From Planococcus citri (lineage: Eukaryota > Arthropoda > Insecta > Hemiptera > Pseudococcidae): 64,000 nucleotides of DNA. Every line of letters starts with the position of its first letter. Positions within the stretch are counted from its first letter, which is position 1. The stretch covers positions 65,844,001 through 65,908,000 of the forward strand of contig NC_088679.1 in the NCBI RefSeq assembly GCF_950023065.1. The letters are read 5' to 3'. A program made the position numbers and the translations under genes. The notes below the pieces were generated by a model, which was not told where the DNA came from, ran no database searches, and was given only the letters and a program-made list of their open reading frames with translations. Shown piece by piece: positions 1 through 10,627 of the stretch.

Positions 1-135
1 AGATCAACTTGGTAAAATTTTCACTTTTTTTTCATGTTTTGGCCCAAAATTCACTAGAAATCAAAAAATGTACTTCGGCATCTGAAGTTTTGGCTGATAA
101 CGTATTTTTGTATGTTTTTTCAATTCACCTAGTTG
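1..135. repeat. Dispersed AT-rich repeat, copy 1
   Basis: A TTGGTAAAATTTTCA start followed by a GGCATCTGAAGTTTTGGCTG stretch and a poly-T run recurs, diverged, at about 49.06-49.22 kb and 60.27-60.42 kb (GCATCTGAAATTTTGGCTGG), with a shorter match near 61.1 kb. No inverted termini or reading frame are visible. The copy runs off the left edge of the window. It is probably an old unclassified interspersed repeat. Confidence 0.5.
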
Positions 136-419
136 TGTCCGATTTATAACTTTTTTTTTATGGTTGGGATACCTCGTTTATAAAATAATTTCAGACCAGG
201 TGGCTATACTTCTGGATGAAGTAGAAAAATCCAAGCTAAACCTGATCACAAATAGAAAATAAATACATTCCCAATAATTAAATATTTGGCCATTAATTGT
301 TTTTCAAATGTAAGAAACGTTCATCATTTTAAAGAATAGGTACTCAGATCTACTATACCAGTGAGAAGAGATTATTCAATTTTTGGTGTAAATCTTCGCC
401 GGCAGCATTATCAGTAGGT
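136..419. other. AT-rich stretch, nothing recognised
   Basis: I see no reading frame, repeat unit or RNA gene here. Confidence 0.5.
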
Positions 420-1260
420 ACTTAATATTGGTATCAGAAAACAACACACGTCGAATACTAAAGATAAGATCGTAAACATGAAAGTATAAAGGCCACCCAA
501 TCATCCATCACTCCGATAAATTGTAAAAAAAATCAACGAAATACATAAATAATTCCCTCTGGTAATAATAAACTCAGCTGTATGTACTCGTACTCGTACA
601 TTCGACGATTCGAATTCTTGGCGCGCGAAGAAACTCGTCGAATTCGAAATGCATACCGAGCACTATAAATATGGAAATGATCGTCTTAAAATTTACCAAC
701 AGCGGCGAAATAATCGCCGAGTAGATAAACTTTGTGTAAAATAAATTTTAATTCGCTTACGCGTTACTAATCGTTTCACATACGACAGAAGACCCGCCGC
801 CGTCATCAGCATCACCGCGTACATATTACTCGTATATGTGTTTGTTATTCGTGCCTTTAATGGGTTTTATAAATTGTGTAGCTAGCATGATGTGATAATT
901 AACTTAAATCGTATACATTGCTGGATGGCGTCCTATGTACGCAGATGAGTTTATATAGACTCACTCACTCTTCCATATAAACATGAAATCGATATGCGTA
1001 CTTCACTTCATTTTATGTAACTATAATATCTACGCGTGGCGATTCATTGTGCCTGTGTATAATCATGTTGAGGAGTTTGTTTTGCATAGTGTACGTTATT
1101 CTTATTCGTCTTTTCTATCTCGATTGCGTCTTTATTTTTCTTCAAGCGATTAGCGATGTATATTTCTCAGTAGCTTCGTCTTATTTATTGTATCATATTT
1201 CTCTTTTTGTCTCACTAATTAGTCGTATCTTGATTCTTGAAAGTAGATGGTGAAAAGATC
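420..1260. other. Single-copy-like, CpG-containing block 1
   Basis: Unlike the flanks, this stretch has no internal repetition and no match to other parts of the window. It is relatively rich in CpG (for example GGCGCGCGAAG near 620 and CCGCCGCCGTC near 793) and in short TACTCGTACTCG runs. The open frames in it are short and low in complexity and I do not take them as genes. It is one of about twelve similar blocks and may be retained non-coding sequence. Confidence 0.4.
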
Positions 1261-2185
1261 CTCGATATAAGAAAAATCTCAGATCTTTTCTACAGAACTA
1301 AAACTGTGTCTAAAAGGACAAAAAGGTCACTGATTTTTACGGTAAAAACGATTTTTTTCAAGATATGCCCACGAAACATTTATTGAAAATTAAGTTTTCG
1401 AAAAAGATATTAAGAATTTTTGAAAAAGAAAAAAATATGTCAATTTTTTTAAAAATTTCCGAATTTAGATTAATGAGATTTTTGTAAGAATAACTGTGAC
1501 TTGGAATTTTCTGATGTCTAAATTTTCAAGTGAGGATGGACGAGGATGAAAAAAGTCAAAAAAGTCAAAATAGAAAATGAAATCCATTCAAAAATATACT
1601 TATACTTTTTTTTAAACTGTACATACCTACCTAAATTTTGCTCAAATGGCTCAAAACTCAAACCTTCTATAGAAAAATAAATCTTATTTTATAAAGTCGA
1701 ATTTTATACACTATGCAATTTGTTGTTCGTTTTTTGACGTAACCTTCGCTTTTTCTTTAAATCGATTATGCTCGTAATTATGTATTCAAAAATTTTACTT
1801 TCAAGTTTTTTCATCGCGGAAAATCAATTCTACAAAAACGAGCCCTTCAGTTTTTTTCGTGCAACTGAATTTAATAGAATTGTGTATCAGTTTTGTCAAT
1901 TTTTAGAACATTTTCTTGGCAATTTTATCAATATTTTTTGGAAATCCATCAATAAGACAAAATTTAGCACTGGTCCGGCAATTTTTCAAAATGACTTTCG
2001 TGTGCTTTTGGTCAATTTTTTTTGTAAATTTGGAATAATTTTCTTATTATTTTGCACAATTTAGATAAAATGATTACTTTTTAATCATTTCTGTAACAAA
2101 ATTTTAATACTAATTTGACCAAGTTTCTGTTGATTTGAAATTTCCAAGTTCTTTTAAAACTATATTAATGACATTCAATTTGAGT
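1261..2185. other. AT-rich stretch, nothing recognised
   Basis: Poly-T and poly-A rich sequence with no recognisable coding frame. A phenylalanine-rich frame at 1768-2064 reflects base composition. Confidence 0.5.
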
Positions 2186-2480
2186 TGAAATTTACCCACA
2201 AAAATTTTTTGCTTCGGAGGTGCCTCTGGAGAGGAGATTGGGTACCAAAAAGAGGGGGAATTTTCGAAAAAATTGTTTTTTTGCTCCTGTCGCTACACAA
2301 CCTGTTTAGGGAAAAATGACTTAGTCTCGAGTGAAAGTATCTACTTATTTGAGATTCTGCATCGATTTATGCTATCGCAGTCCAAATCTAAAACTACTGT
2401 TAGGGCTCTACTGAGTGGTTGGAAATTTTCAAATCGCTTATTTTTGGATAAATTTTTGTTTTGAAAATTTTTTCTTAGGG
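2186..2480 (+). repeat. Dispersed repeat with TTGCTCCTGTCGC core, copy 1
   Basis: The stretch GGTGCCTCTGGAGAGGAGAT, then a GAATTTTCGAAAAAATTG run and TTGCTCCTGTCGC, recurs in the same orientation at about 7.2-7.5 kb and inverted at 5.2-5.35 kb. The three copies are clearly related but diverged. I see no termini or coding content, so this is an old interspersed family. Confidence 0.65.
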
Positions 2481-3384
2481 GGCAAAAGGGGCAAACGGAC
2501 TCGCGTTTTCTGGAGAGTTATAAGGATCTGTAATGAAAAAAAATACATTACCTACTTTACTTCTCGAAACAAATTTTTGAAAGCTTTTGCCCTCGCGATT
2601 CAAATTCTAAAAGTTTAAAAGCCAAAAAATAAACTTCTCGTCCTCACATTTGAAAAAAAAACAATTTTTTATGCCTCTCGAAATACAAATTTTCAAAAGC
2701 TTTACTCGTAGCCCTCACTTCGCTGGAACCTGTTCTCTTTTCTTATTCAAAATTTACTTAAAAATAAAAGCAAAATTTCTATTTTCTCCTGCATTAGACG
2801 AAAAATTTAAAGTCAACAAGACCACCCCCTTCCCACCAACTTCTTATAAACCTCAATCTCGTAGCTTCTGCTTTAGAAATGGGACTCCGCAAGATATTTT
2901 CCCCGAGCCTACAACGGTTCTCGACGGGCCTGCGCAATAGTGCCGATTTTTTTTATCATTTTTGCTATTTTCAAAAAATCAAAATACATTTTGGACATTT
3001 TTTTATTGTTTGAAATCAGCAAAAATTATCAAAAAAAAGTGGCACCGCTGCGTTCAAAAATATTTCCTCATTTTTATAAATGGCATTTTTCAATATTTTG
3101 GCATGATTATTTTGAAATATTTGCCAAGAAAAAAATTTCAAACTAAGCATAAATTTTATCCAAAAAAATAATGCGATTTGCAAATTTTCAATCGCTCAGT
3201 GGAACCGTAAAAGTGTTCTTAGATTTTGGCTGCATTGGCATAGATTTATGTACCTAGATCTAGAATATCAAATACTTCCACTTGAAACCGAGTCATTTTT
3301 TCCAAAACAGGTTGTTACCTGTTACCTGTTGGTTGGTCACCATGCCATGTACAGCTACAAGGCTAGAGGCATGGGTTATTTTAT
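2481..3384. repeat. Degenerate repeat fragments
   Basis: Two imperfect units of about 100 bp built on CTTCTCGAAACAAATTTTTG lie at roughly 2.56-2.75 kb. A GTGGCACCGCTGCGTTCAAA stretch near 3040 is related to the arms of the hairpin at 7.55-7.79 kb. The frames in this interval are K/F-rich composition artefacts. Confidence 0.4.
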
Positions 3385-4138
3385 GCTGTTACATTAATGA
3401 AAGGAGGTTGGATTTTTGGAGAAAGGAGAGTAAGACTGAAGGGTCATGAGATATTTCAGGTAGAGTTTTAGGAAGGTTTAGTGACTTTCTTAAATTGGTA
3501 TGATCTTGATAGGTGAGTAAGAAGTGGGAGATAGTGAGTTGGACCTGACATGTAGAGCATATTGGAGGGGATTCTTTTTTGAAGAGATGAGTGTGGGTGG
3601 GGAGGGTATGGCCTGTATGTACAGATGTACACTGCATAAGGCAATGGCTTGCTTCCTTGGCAAATCTTGAATGGTGTGACTTTGGCTGGGAATCGACTGC
3701 AAACATATGGCTTCCATCACATATCAGACACAGGGACTGGTGTTTCTAGTACAGGTGAAATCTTTAGTGACTGCTTTGCTGCCAAGTCCACTGTTTCATT
3801 TCCCAAAATTCCTGAGTGGGCTGGAATCCAGGCTATTTATGATAACATTCATGTCACACTGGAGAGATGAGATTTTTGAGGCAATTGGATGTTGCTTAGA
3901 TTTAGATCGTAGTTAGAGATGGAATTTAGTGAATCTGCGAAGATCACAACTTTGTCAAGTCTGCTCTAAATTACCATGTTTAAACATGTAAGTATAGCGC
4001 ATAGTTCACATGAATGAATACTGAACAAGCAGGGAAGCAAAAATTGCAAAACCTTGCTGTCACAAATGACCAAACAACCACAATGATCCACGGATTTTGA
4101 CCCATCAGTGTAAAACAAAATGAAATTATTATACTGAG
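3385..4138 (-). pseudogene. LINE non-LTR retrotransposon, RNase H domain and C-terminus, decayed
   Basis: Read on the minus strand, this is the 3' part of a Jockey/I-like non-LTR retrotransposon. RNase H would remove the RNA strand of the RNA/DNA hybrid after target-primed reverse transcription. The translation shows FYTDGSK near 4117, CELCAI near 4000, a FADS motif near 3940 and WIPAHSGILGNETVD near 3800, so the acidic residues and the histidine expected of the active site are all present. Further down are the terminal motifs HTGHTLPTHTHL and PPICSTCQ, with ISHFLL, typical of the tail of such proteins. In-frame stops occur after the CELCAI block, before IAWIPAH and after it, and the tail is in another frame, so the copy is dead. 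It continues at 5121-5215, interrupted by the element at 4139-5120. Clade assignment is by motif style only. Confidence 0.85.
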
Positions 4139-5120
4139 AGCCAGTAGCACAATGCAGGTTTAAATTTTGGTTCAGCCAAACTTAGTTTAAATCTTGAACC
4201 AGGTTCAACTTCTGTAGCATTGCACAACATTGGTTCAGGTTTAGATTAACTAATTGTTCGATAACGCATCATTTAACCAAATTTTGTCGCGATTATTGTT
4301 GGTTATGTCTGTGATATCAATGTTTTGGAGTGATTTTGGATTACATATTTGTCGCCTTAGTTGCAAAAACTCGTATCTCCAACTCTGAGATCATACCTTG
4401 TGTAAACCGTTATTTTTGCACTGTAGCGCTCCCTATTGGACTTGAACGCTCAACTAAAAGGTAGGTAAGAGAGGGTGGCCCCCCTCTGTTAACTATCTTT
4501 TAGTTGAGCATTAAAGTCCAATAGGGAGCGCTACAGTGCAAAAATAACGGTTTACACAAGGTATGATCTCAGAGTTGGAGATACGAGTTTTTGCAACTAA
4601 GGCGACGATAATTTTTAATGATTAGAAATATCTTACAATTGGAAACAAAGTTCTAATTTTTGAATAAAAATAAATAAATATTCTTGAACAAATAGTTGAC
4701 TAGATTTAATTTTTTTGCTGCAGGAAATTAATTTGTTTGAGGTAAAATGTTCAATTTTGAACAATAGTCATCAAATTTTTCAGTATGGTAGTGATGTGAT
4801 TTGAAATTTTACATTCAACGATATTCTTGGTTTTTTTTGTCATTCAAAATGTAAGCAATTATGCTTTGTCTTTGTCAAAAGTTGGTATTATTTGAAGTTA
4901 TTGGTTTCCATTTGCAAAATAATCAGTAATCACAACTTGAAAGAACCAATGAACACACACCGATTTGTTAATCCTAGGTTAACCTCCAAAAATTGTCGAG
5001 TTAAGTAAAACCTGGTTCAAGCTATAAAAACAGTTTAATCATCCTTTGCGCTGCACTGCATTTTAGTTAAACCAAAGTTAACCTACAACTCTGGTTTAAA
5101 CCCAGATTGTGCTACTGGCC
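4139..5120. mobile_element. 982-bp inverted-repeat DNA element with 5-bp TSD, inside a LINE
   Basis: The ends are AGCCAGTAGCACAAT on the left and the complement of GGCCAGTAGCACAAT on the right, followed inward by similar GGTTTAAA-rich stretches. The element is flanked by CTGAG at 4134-4138 and at 5121-5125. Removing the element and one CTGAG rejoins the LINE reading frame on both sides, which supports these exact boundaries. I see no transposase, so it is non-autonomous. The superfamily is uncertain: a 5-bp duplication with these termini does not match a family I can name. A smaller hairpin (4351-4606) is nested in it. Confidence 0.8.
4351..4606. mobile_element. 256-bp near-perfect hairpin (fold-back MITE-like)
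   Basis: The left end GTCGCCTTAGTTGCAAAAAC is matched by its exact complement at the right end. The arms, roughly 110 bp each, are nearly identical apart from a few changes near the centre, and the loop contains AGAGAGGGTGGCCC. It contains CACTGTAGCGCTCCCTATTG in one arm and its complement in the other. No clear target-site duplication is seen. It lies inside the 4139-5120 element, so it inserted later or forms that element's core. Confidence 0.75.
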
Positions 5121-5215
5121 CTGAGCAATAAAGTTATTGATAACTTGAGTGTTGAGTTTAGTGTGTTCAAGTAATGATGTGTCAAATGAGAGAATATTTT
5201 ACTTAGTTTTTGTAG
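5121..5215 (-). pseudogene. LINE piece upstream of the RNase H domain
   Basis: On the minus strand the translation includes LEHTKLNTQVINNFIAQ. After removal of the 982-bp element it runs in frame into YNNFILFYTDGS of the RNase H domain at 4138. This corresponds to the linker that precedes the YTDGS motif in Jockey/I-like LINEs. Further upstream the sequence passes into an unrelated repeat at about 5216, so the LINE is truncated there. Confidence 0.65.
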
Positions 5216-5345
5216 GTAACAACAGGAACGAAAAAACCATGAGTTTTTCAAAAATTCCTTCTCTTTGAGTCTTTGAGAGCCCAAATCTCTCTTCCAGGGG
5301 CACCTCTGGAGCTACAAAGTTTTGTGGTCGATTTTCAACACAAAA
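5216..5345 (-). repeat. Dispersed repeat with CTCCTGTCGC-type core, inverted copy
   Basis: The complement of this stretch contains GAGGTGCCCCTGG, an AGAGATTTGGG stretch and TTCGTTCCTGTTG in the same order as the copies at 2186-2480 and 7200-7515. It adjoins the truncated end of the LINE. Confidence 0.55.
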
Positions 5346-7140
5346 TAAAGGTCTTTGTGGAATTTTATTTGGCCAAAATCCGCTGACTTTTTTTTCACGA
5401 TCCATGTTCACATCACTCTTAATGATTCTATACTGATTTTGATGTTTTTCAGCCAACATCAGGCAATTTCATCCAATTGCAGGAATAATTTGAACATAAT
5501 TTTACAATTTTTTTTTGGAATTTTCATCAATTTTTATTATACTTAGACTAAAAACCACCCTTATTATTTCATAAACTACCACCATTTCACATCAACGTAC
5601 AAATCCATCGTTTTCGAACACCCTGTACAAGCGGTCATTGCGGCAGCAAAATATTATTGTTTATTAAGAGTTCGGCAAAGTTTACTTTGACCAGCTTCGA
5701 AGTTATTCTCGTTTCCAAATGAAAAAGCATGAACATTTCCTCAGGCCTCCGTACCGTATGTACACACATTCCTGTATTGCCTACTAACCTATACGAATAG
5801 GTATACCTTAGACGATACCCTACAGGGGGGGGGGCAGAGACGAATGGTGGGACTTATATAGTACCAAATTATTAAATATACCTTACCTACAGTCGTATAC
5901 CTACGTATGTACATAAACTTCATATACCTACCATATCGTATACAAGCGTATACAGTACCTACTTTTTTCTTTTAATTTAACAAACCTCCGAAAATAATAA
6001 TTTACCGACTCGTGCTCGCGTGGTAGTGGAAATTTCATTTGAAAAGTACAACCACGCTTCACCTCTCTAACCCCTTTTCTCGAGCTCAGCGAAACCGGAA
6101 CGAATTTAATAGCGTACGAAAATAAAACAAAGCTGTTGCTACGAACTGGGAAACCTTTTAATTGTTGGTAATATTTTCCTAATGGAATTTGCTTCGGTGT
6201 TGCTGGCGACGAAAAGCGTTACACAACAGCTACAGCAGCTCTATCAGTGGAACAAAATAAGTGATTTTATCACTCTCAATTTCACAACCACCATATAGCA
6301 TCACTTTATATTAGCTATGTACATCTCTCCTATTACATATCTCGATCAACTCGTCGTCGTGTGTAACGCTTCGGGGGTTGTATCGAGAGTCGCAGATGAA
6401 GGAGAAACCCTCTGACATATATATCGTCTCGTCGCTTTTTGAGTACACAGATACCTCTACTGCTACTCGTAATATGAAAAATCTCGTTCGAAAAGCATTT
6501 ATTACAAGTCATTGGTATCCTGGCTCTGCCTCGCGATATTTGAACTGCACTCTCTGCTGGTGTTCCATTTTTACATGGAAATAAACCATTTTCGATGTAG
6601 ATACGCTTTGGCAGTCGTCGAAATAGAAATATAGGCTATCGAAACTATAATTTTCATGTCGCATCAAGGTTAAAATATCGCTTATGTGTAGTATTACGAT
6701 ATATAACAAAGAGAGCGCGAACAGAAAGTGTTACGCCATCATCATCATCGTAATCGTAATCGCAAAACCTTATGAAAATTAAAAACACACCACGCGGTTG
6801 CAAAAATAAACTTCTAAACAATATCAAAGTAAATTTAAGGAAATCAGAATTCTGCAAGTGTTGAAGTTGCGAAGAAAAAACAATAAACACGCCCGTAATA
6901 AAATAAACCAACGGGGAAAACTATCCACAAAACATCTTTAATAGCCTTAGTCGCCAGTATTTCACGCCACATGAAATTTACGCTAACCTTTACGATCGGA
7001 TAGAATTTTCGAAACTTTTTACTTTGTTCGACGCGCGCGGATACGATATTGTCGAATCGAGAGGTGCGAGTTGTTGTTTTTTTTCACCTCTGTATTCTCG
7101 GGCTATTTTTAAAACAATTCTCGATAATTCTCCAATCTCC
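5346..7140. other. Single-copy-like, CpG-containing block 2
   Basis: After about 200 bp of AT-rich sequence this block shows no internal repeats and no match elsewhere in the window. It carries TACCTACC-type runs (5.78-5.96 kb), a G10 tract near 5825 and CpG-bearing stretches such as GACGCGCGCGGATACG near 7030 and ATCATCATCATCGTAATCG near 6740. The short open frames lack recognisable domains. It is probably non-coding and possibly regulatory. Confidence 0.4.
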
Positions 7141-7199
7141 AGCTATTATGTGAGGTGAGATTTTTGGATTTTTCCAAAATCTGTGCTGAAGTATTAGAG

Positions 7200-7515
7200 T
7201 GGATGCCCCCCCCCCCAAGTTAGCGGGTTTGGACCAAATTCAGCAGAGACCTTTATTTTGAGTTGAAAGTCACAGACAATTATTTTTAGTTTCGAAGATG
7301 ACCTTGGAGGGGAGATTTCAGCCCCCAAAGCTCAAAGAGAAGGCATTTTCGAAAAAATCGTGTTTTTTTGCTCCTGTCGCAGCCTAACCTGTTTTGGGAA
7401 AAATTGCTCAGTCCCAAATGAAAGTGATTTGAGATCATTTTTAGGGTTCTATTGAACAGCTGAAAATTTAAAAATCCCTTATTTTTGGGTAAATTTCTGC
7501 ATCGAAAAAAATTTT
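7200..7515 (+). repeat. Dispersed repeat with TTGCTCCTGTCGC core, copy 3
   Basis: The GGAGGGGAGATTTCAG stretch, a GGCATTTTCGAAAAAATCG run and TTGCTCCTGTCGCAGCC match the copy at 2186-2480 in the same order, followed by a shared CAAATGAAAGT segment. No coding content is seen. Confidence 0.65.
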
Positions 7516-7553
7516 TTCGTAAATATTTCACATTAGGTAATTAATAATTTTAT

Positions 7554-7792
7554 TATGCCAAAATATTGTAAGATATTCATTCCTGAAACTGGGAAAATAT
7601 TTTTGAACGCTGCAGTGGTGCCAATTTTTTAGTAATTATTGTCATAATAACTTCAAAAAAATCAAGAAAAATACTTAGCCAAAAACTTACAAAACTTTTT
7701 AAATTTTTTGAAATTGACAATACTTACTGATTAAAAAATTGGCACCACTGCACCCCAGGTTCGGGAATGATATCTTCCAATAATTTGGCATA
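7554..7792. repeat. Imperfect 239-bp hairpin repeat
   Basis: TATGCCAAAATATTGTAAGA on the left pairs with the complement of the sequence ending TGGCATA on the right. Both arms carry CAGTGGTGCCAATTTTTTA in inverted orientation. The arms are about 75-100 bp with several mismatches. A related single arm is near 3040. This is probably an old fold-back element. Confidence 0.6.
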
Positions 7793-8079
7793 AAATTGAG
7801 TTGAAAAGAAATTTTTATTATTTTGTCATTGGTGCAGGGAACCATTTTCTTGTGATTTCAAAATTCGAAGTCCTTGGTAGATATTTTAATTTTTTTCCAT
7901 CAAATTTTTACTCAACTCCTTTTATAAATATGTATGTTTTTCCCTTATGGAGACTTCATGTCCAAATTTTTGGAATAAGAAAATTTTTTGCAACAACCTC
8001 TTCCTTATTTTACTATTGTCTTAAAGAACGCTTTTTTACCTAAACTCGGCAATTTTCACTAAAAAGTTGGAAATGAGTC
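7793..8079. other. AT-rich stretch, nothing recognised
   Basis: F/K-rich frames only, with no repeat or motif that I can name. Confidence 0.5.
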
Positions 8080-9140
8080 TTCCTTTTTTGACAATAATTG
8101 CGAAAGTACCTAATTCCCTATCATTTTGTTGCAAATAATTAACCAAAAAGTCCATAACTCTGCTTTTTGTTGAAATTTCAAAATCTTGCTTTTGGCCAAA
8201 AATTGACAAAAACTCTCGCTTTAAGCAAAATTGCTAAAAAAATTACTCAAAAGTCTCGTTTTTTTTAAAATCTAAACCAACGTTGCAAAAAGTCTCAGAT
8301 TTTACAAAAATTGCTGTGAAAAAATATAATTTTTTTCTGCCAATTTCCAAAAAGTTCTGCTTTTGGCTAAAATTGATGAAGTTTTATTTTTTTTCTAAAA
8401 ATTACCCAAAAGTTTCATTTTTTTCTGCCAGAAATTTTCAACTTGCCAATATAGGTAATTCCCAAAAAGCCCTGCTTTTGTTCGAAATGTCAAAGTCTTG
8501 CTTTTCGCCAAAAATCGTCAAAATTTTTACTTTTTCAAAAATTGATAAAAGTTTTTGCTTTTTTAAGAAATAGTTGAAGATTGAAATTTTTAGCAGGAAA
8601 TTCCAAAAAAATCTCATTTTTTTGAAAAAGTGGCCAAATGCCTCTTTTTATGGCAAAAATTGCGAAAAAGGCTTTTTTTCTGCAAAAATAGATATCTACT
8701 TATTAAAGTCTGACGTTTTTTCCAAAAATTATTCAAAAGTCTCGGTTTCTTGAACAAAATTGCCAAAAACATTTACTTTTTTGAAAGGTTACTAAAATTG
8801 TCAGTCATGCGTTTTGCCAAAAATTGACAAAAGCTTTTGCTTCTGAAAAAAATACCTAAGAATTGCAGCTTTTTGCTGGAAATTCCAAAAATTCCACTTA
8901 GGAAAAGTATTGAAAAGTTCCATGTTTTCTGGCAAAAATTGCGAAAAAGTCTCACTTTTTATGCAAAAATGCCTACTGAAGTCTCACGTTTTCCCCAAAA
9001 AATTATTGAAAAGCCTTGCTTGTCCCAAAAAAAATTTCCCACAATTTTTACTTTTTTGGCAATAGTTTCTGAAAAGTCCTACTTTTTGCTAAAATTGTCA
9101 AAGTCATGCTTTTTTACAAAAATTTTCGCTTTTTCAAAAT
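8080..9140. repeat. Degenerate GCCAAAAATTG / AGTCTCGCTTTTT array 1
   Basis: About thirty imperfect units of roughly 30-40 bp alternate a GCCAAAAATTG-like half and an AAAAGTCTCGCTTTTT-like half. Unit length and sequence drift strongly, and lysine/phenylalanine-rich open frames are by-products. The same kind of array occurs at 10.63-11.18, 17.78-18.06, 31.92-32.29 and, inverted, 36.38-36.99 kb. There are no terminal repeats. Confidence 0.7.
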
Positions 9141-9738
9141 GTGGAGGGAGAAATATTCGGAAAACCCCAAAAACAACCATAGAAGAAAAAATAATCTTGA
9201 TTTCTTTGAAGATAAGAAAATATAACTAACTCAAATCCTCTTTGACCATCTGGATATCGGATTCATGCACTCTCGTTCTGTTGGAAAAATAGTGATGGAA
9301 ATATTGGTGATGTCAAAATGATATCTCTCGCGATTCTTTAACTAGCTCATTGAGATCTCAGGATCGGACGAATCCCGGATGTAAAATGGGTTCCCTCCCC
9401 AATATTTACATATTTATAATATGTGGGGTTAAAGTTGGATTAATTGAAGCTTGAGCTAAGAAATGATAGAACTTTCAACGGAATGATATATTTGTGGTAA
9501 AGTTGGAAATATTCATTGAATTCTCAAAGTCACGAAAGGTGAATAAAAGTCCAAGACAAATTCACATTTAGGACATTTATTCTTATACTTAAGGGATAAA
9601 ACAAAGACAAATAAAAAGGATCGCAACCCTGGGGAATTTGGGAATTCTTAAACTAGGAGCAACAAAAAGGAAAATAAATATTAAAAAAAGAAAAAAGAAA
9701 GGAAGACACCCTGAGCGATGGGTCTGTACTTAAAACTA
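9141..9738. other. Mostly single-copy stretch, nothing recognised
   Basis: A mixed-composition interval with short A-rich runs. I recognise no gene or repeat. Confidence 0.4.
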
Positions 9739-10348
9739 CAGTAAAAGCTCGTTATAACGCTCTTCAAGGGACTGGAGAAAAAGAGCGTTATAAGCCGAAG
9801 CGCGTTATAACTGAAAGTCTCGTTTTAACGCTGATTAGCGTTATACCGCGAATTCTCGCTTTAAAGCGAAAAAAGCGTTATAAATGAAGTGGAAATGTGA
9901 ACTTTATTTTGAATTTTAACAACTGTTCCAGTTGGAAATAAAAAAATCTGACATTTTAATTTGATTTTGAGGTCTGCTGTAATAATATAATATTGATTTT
10001 TTGGCAACATTTTGCCATAAAAGTTTTCTTTTGCTTTTTTAAAAATCAAAACTACAAAAATTGCAAAAAAAAACTGTTGTTGCGGCCAAAATTTCCAGAA
10101 AGTGATAATTTTTTACACATGAGTAAGCTTTTTTTCGCAAAAAATTAGGTTTTTGTTGTTAAAATTATGGAAAAAATGTGATTTTTCCTGAATTTTAGAG
10201 CGTTAAAACGCAATTTTTAATCACTCATGAGCGTTATATCGCGATTAATTTTACATTGGTTTAAATGGGGATGTCAAGGGACCGGAAGAAATCAGCGTTA
10301 TAACGAAAACAGCGTTATATCCGAAAGCGTTATAACGAGCTTTTACTG
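9739..10348. mobile_element. 610-bp pogo/Tigger-like MITE
   Basis: The termini are CAGTAAAAGCTCGTTATA and its complement. TA flanks both ends (9737-9738 and 10349-10350), as expected of Tc1/mariner-pogo insertion. The short motif CGTTATAACG or close variants recur many times in both subterminal regions, and the middle is AT-rich with no transposase. Termini beginning CAGT and TA duplications point to pogo/Tigger. The absence of coding sequence makes it non-autonomous. Confidence 0.85.
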
Positions 10349-10627
10349 TAAAATGCACATCCTGAGCGATACGTCATTTTCAAACAAAAAAGAAAAAAAA
10401 GAAAGACAATGTGAGCCAAGGTCTTGAAACTTAAATCTAAAGTTGGACAATGTGAACCAAAGCAACTTGTTATTAAAACCTATCTCTGTGCATTTCAAAG
10501 AGTGATCCGAGGCTGCAGACGCCAAAATTCATCAAAGTCCAATAAATCACGAACTGAAGGAAGCTAAAGCTGGAAACAGAAGGAACTACAGTTTGAAATA
10601 TTGAGCTAAAGATGGATTTATTGGGAG
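10349..10627. other. Short interval, nothing recognised
   Basis: The sequence GAAACTTAAATCTAAAGTTG and similar phrases echo the flank at about 9.72 kb, where TACTTAAAACTACAG is seen. No gene is visible. Confidence 0.35.

Noticed and set aside
8837..9229. 130-residue open frame rich in K, F and S
   Set aside because: It translates a degenerate 30-40-bp repeat array. Similar frames at 10713-11223 and 36380-36775 arise the same way.
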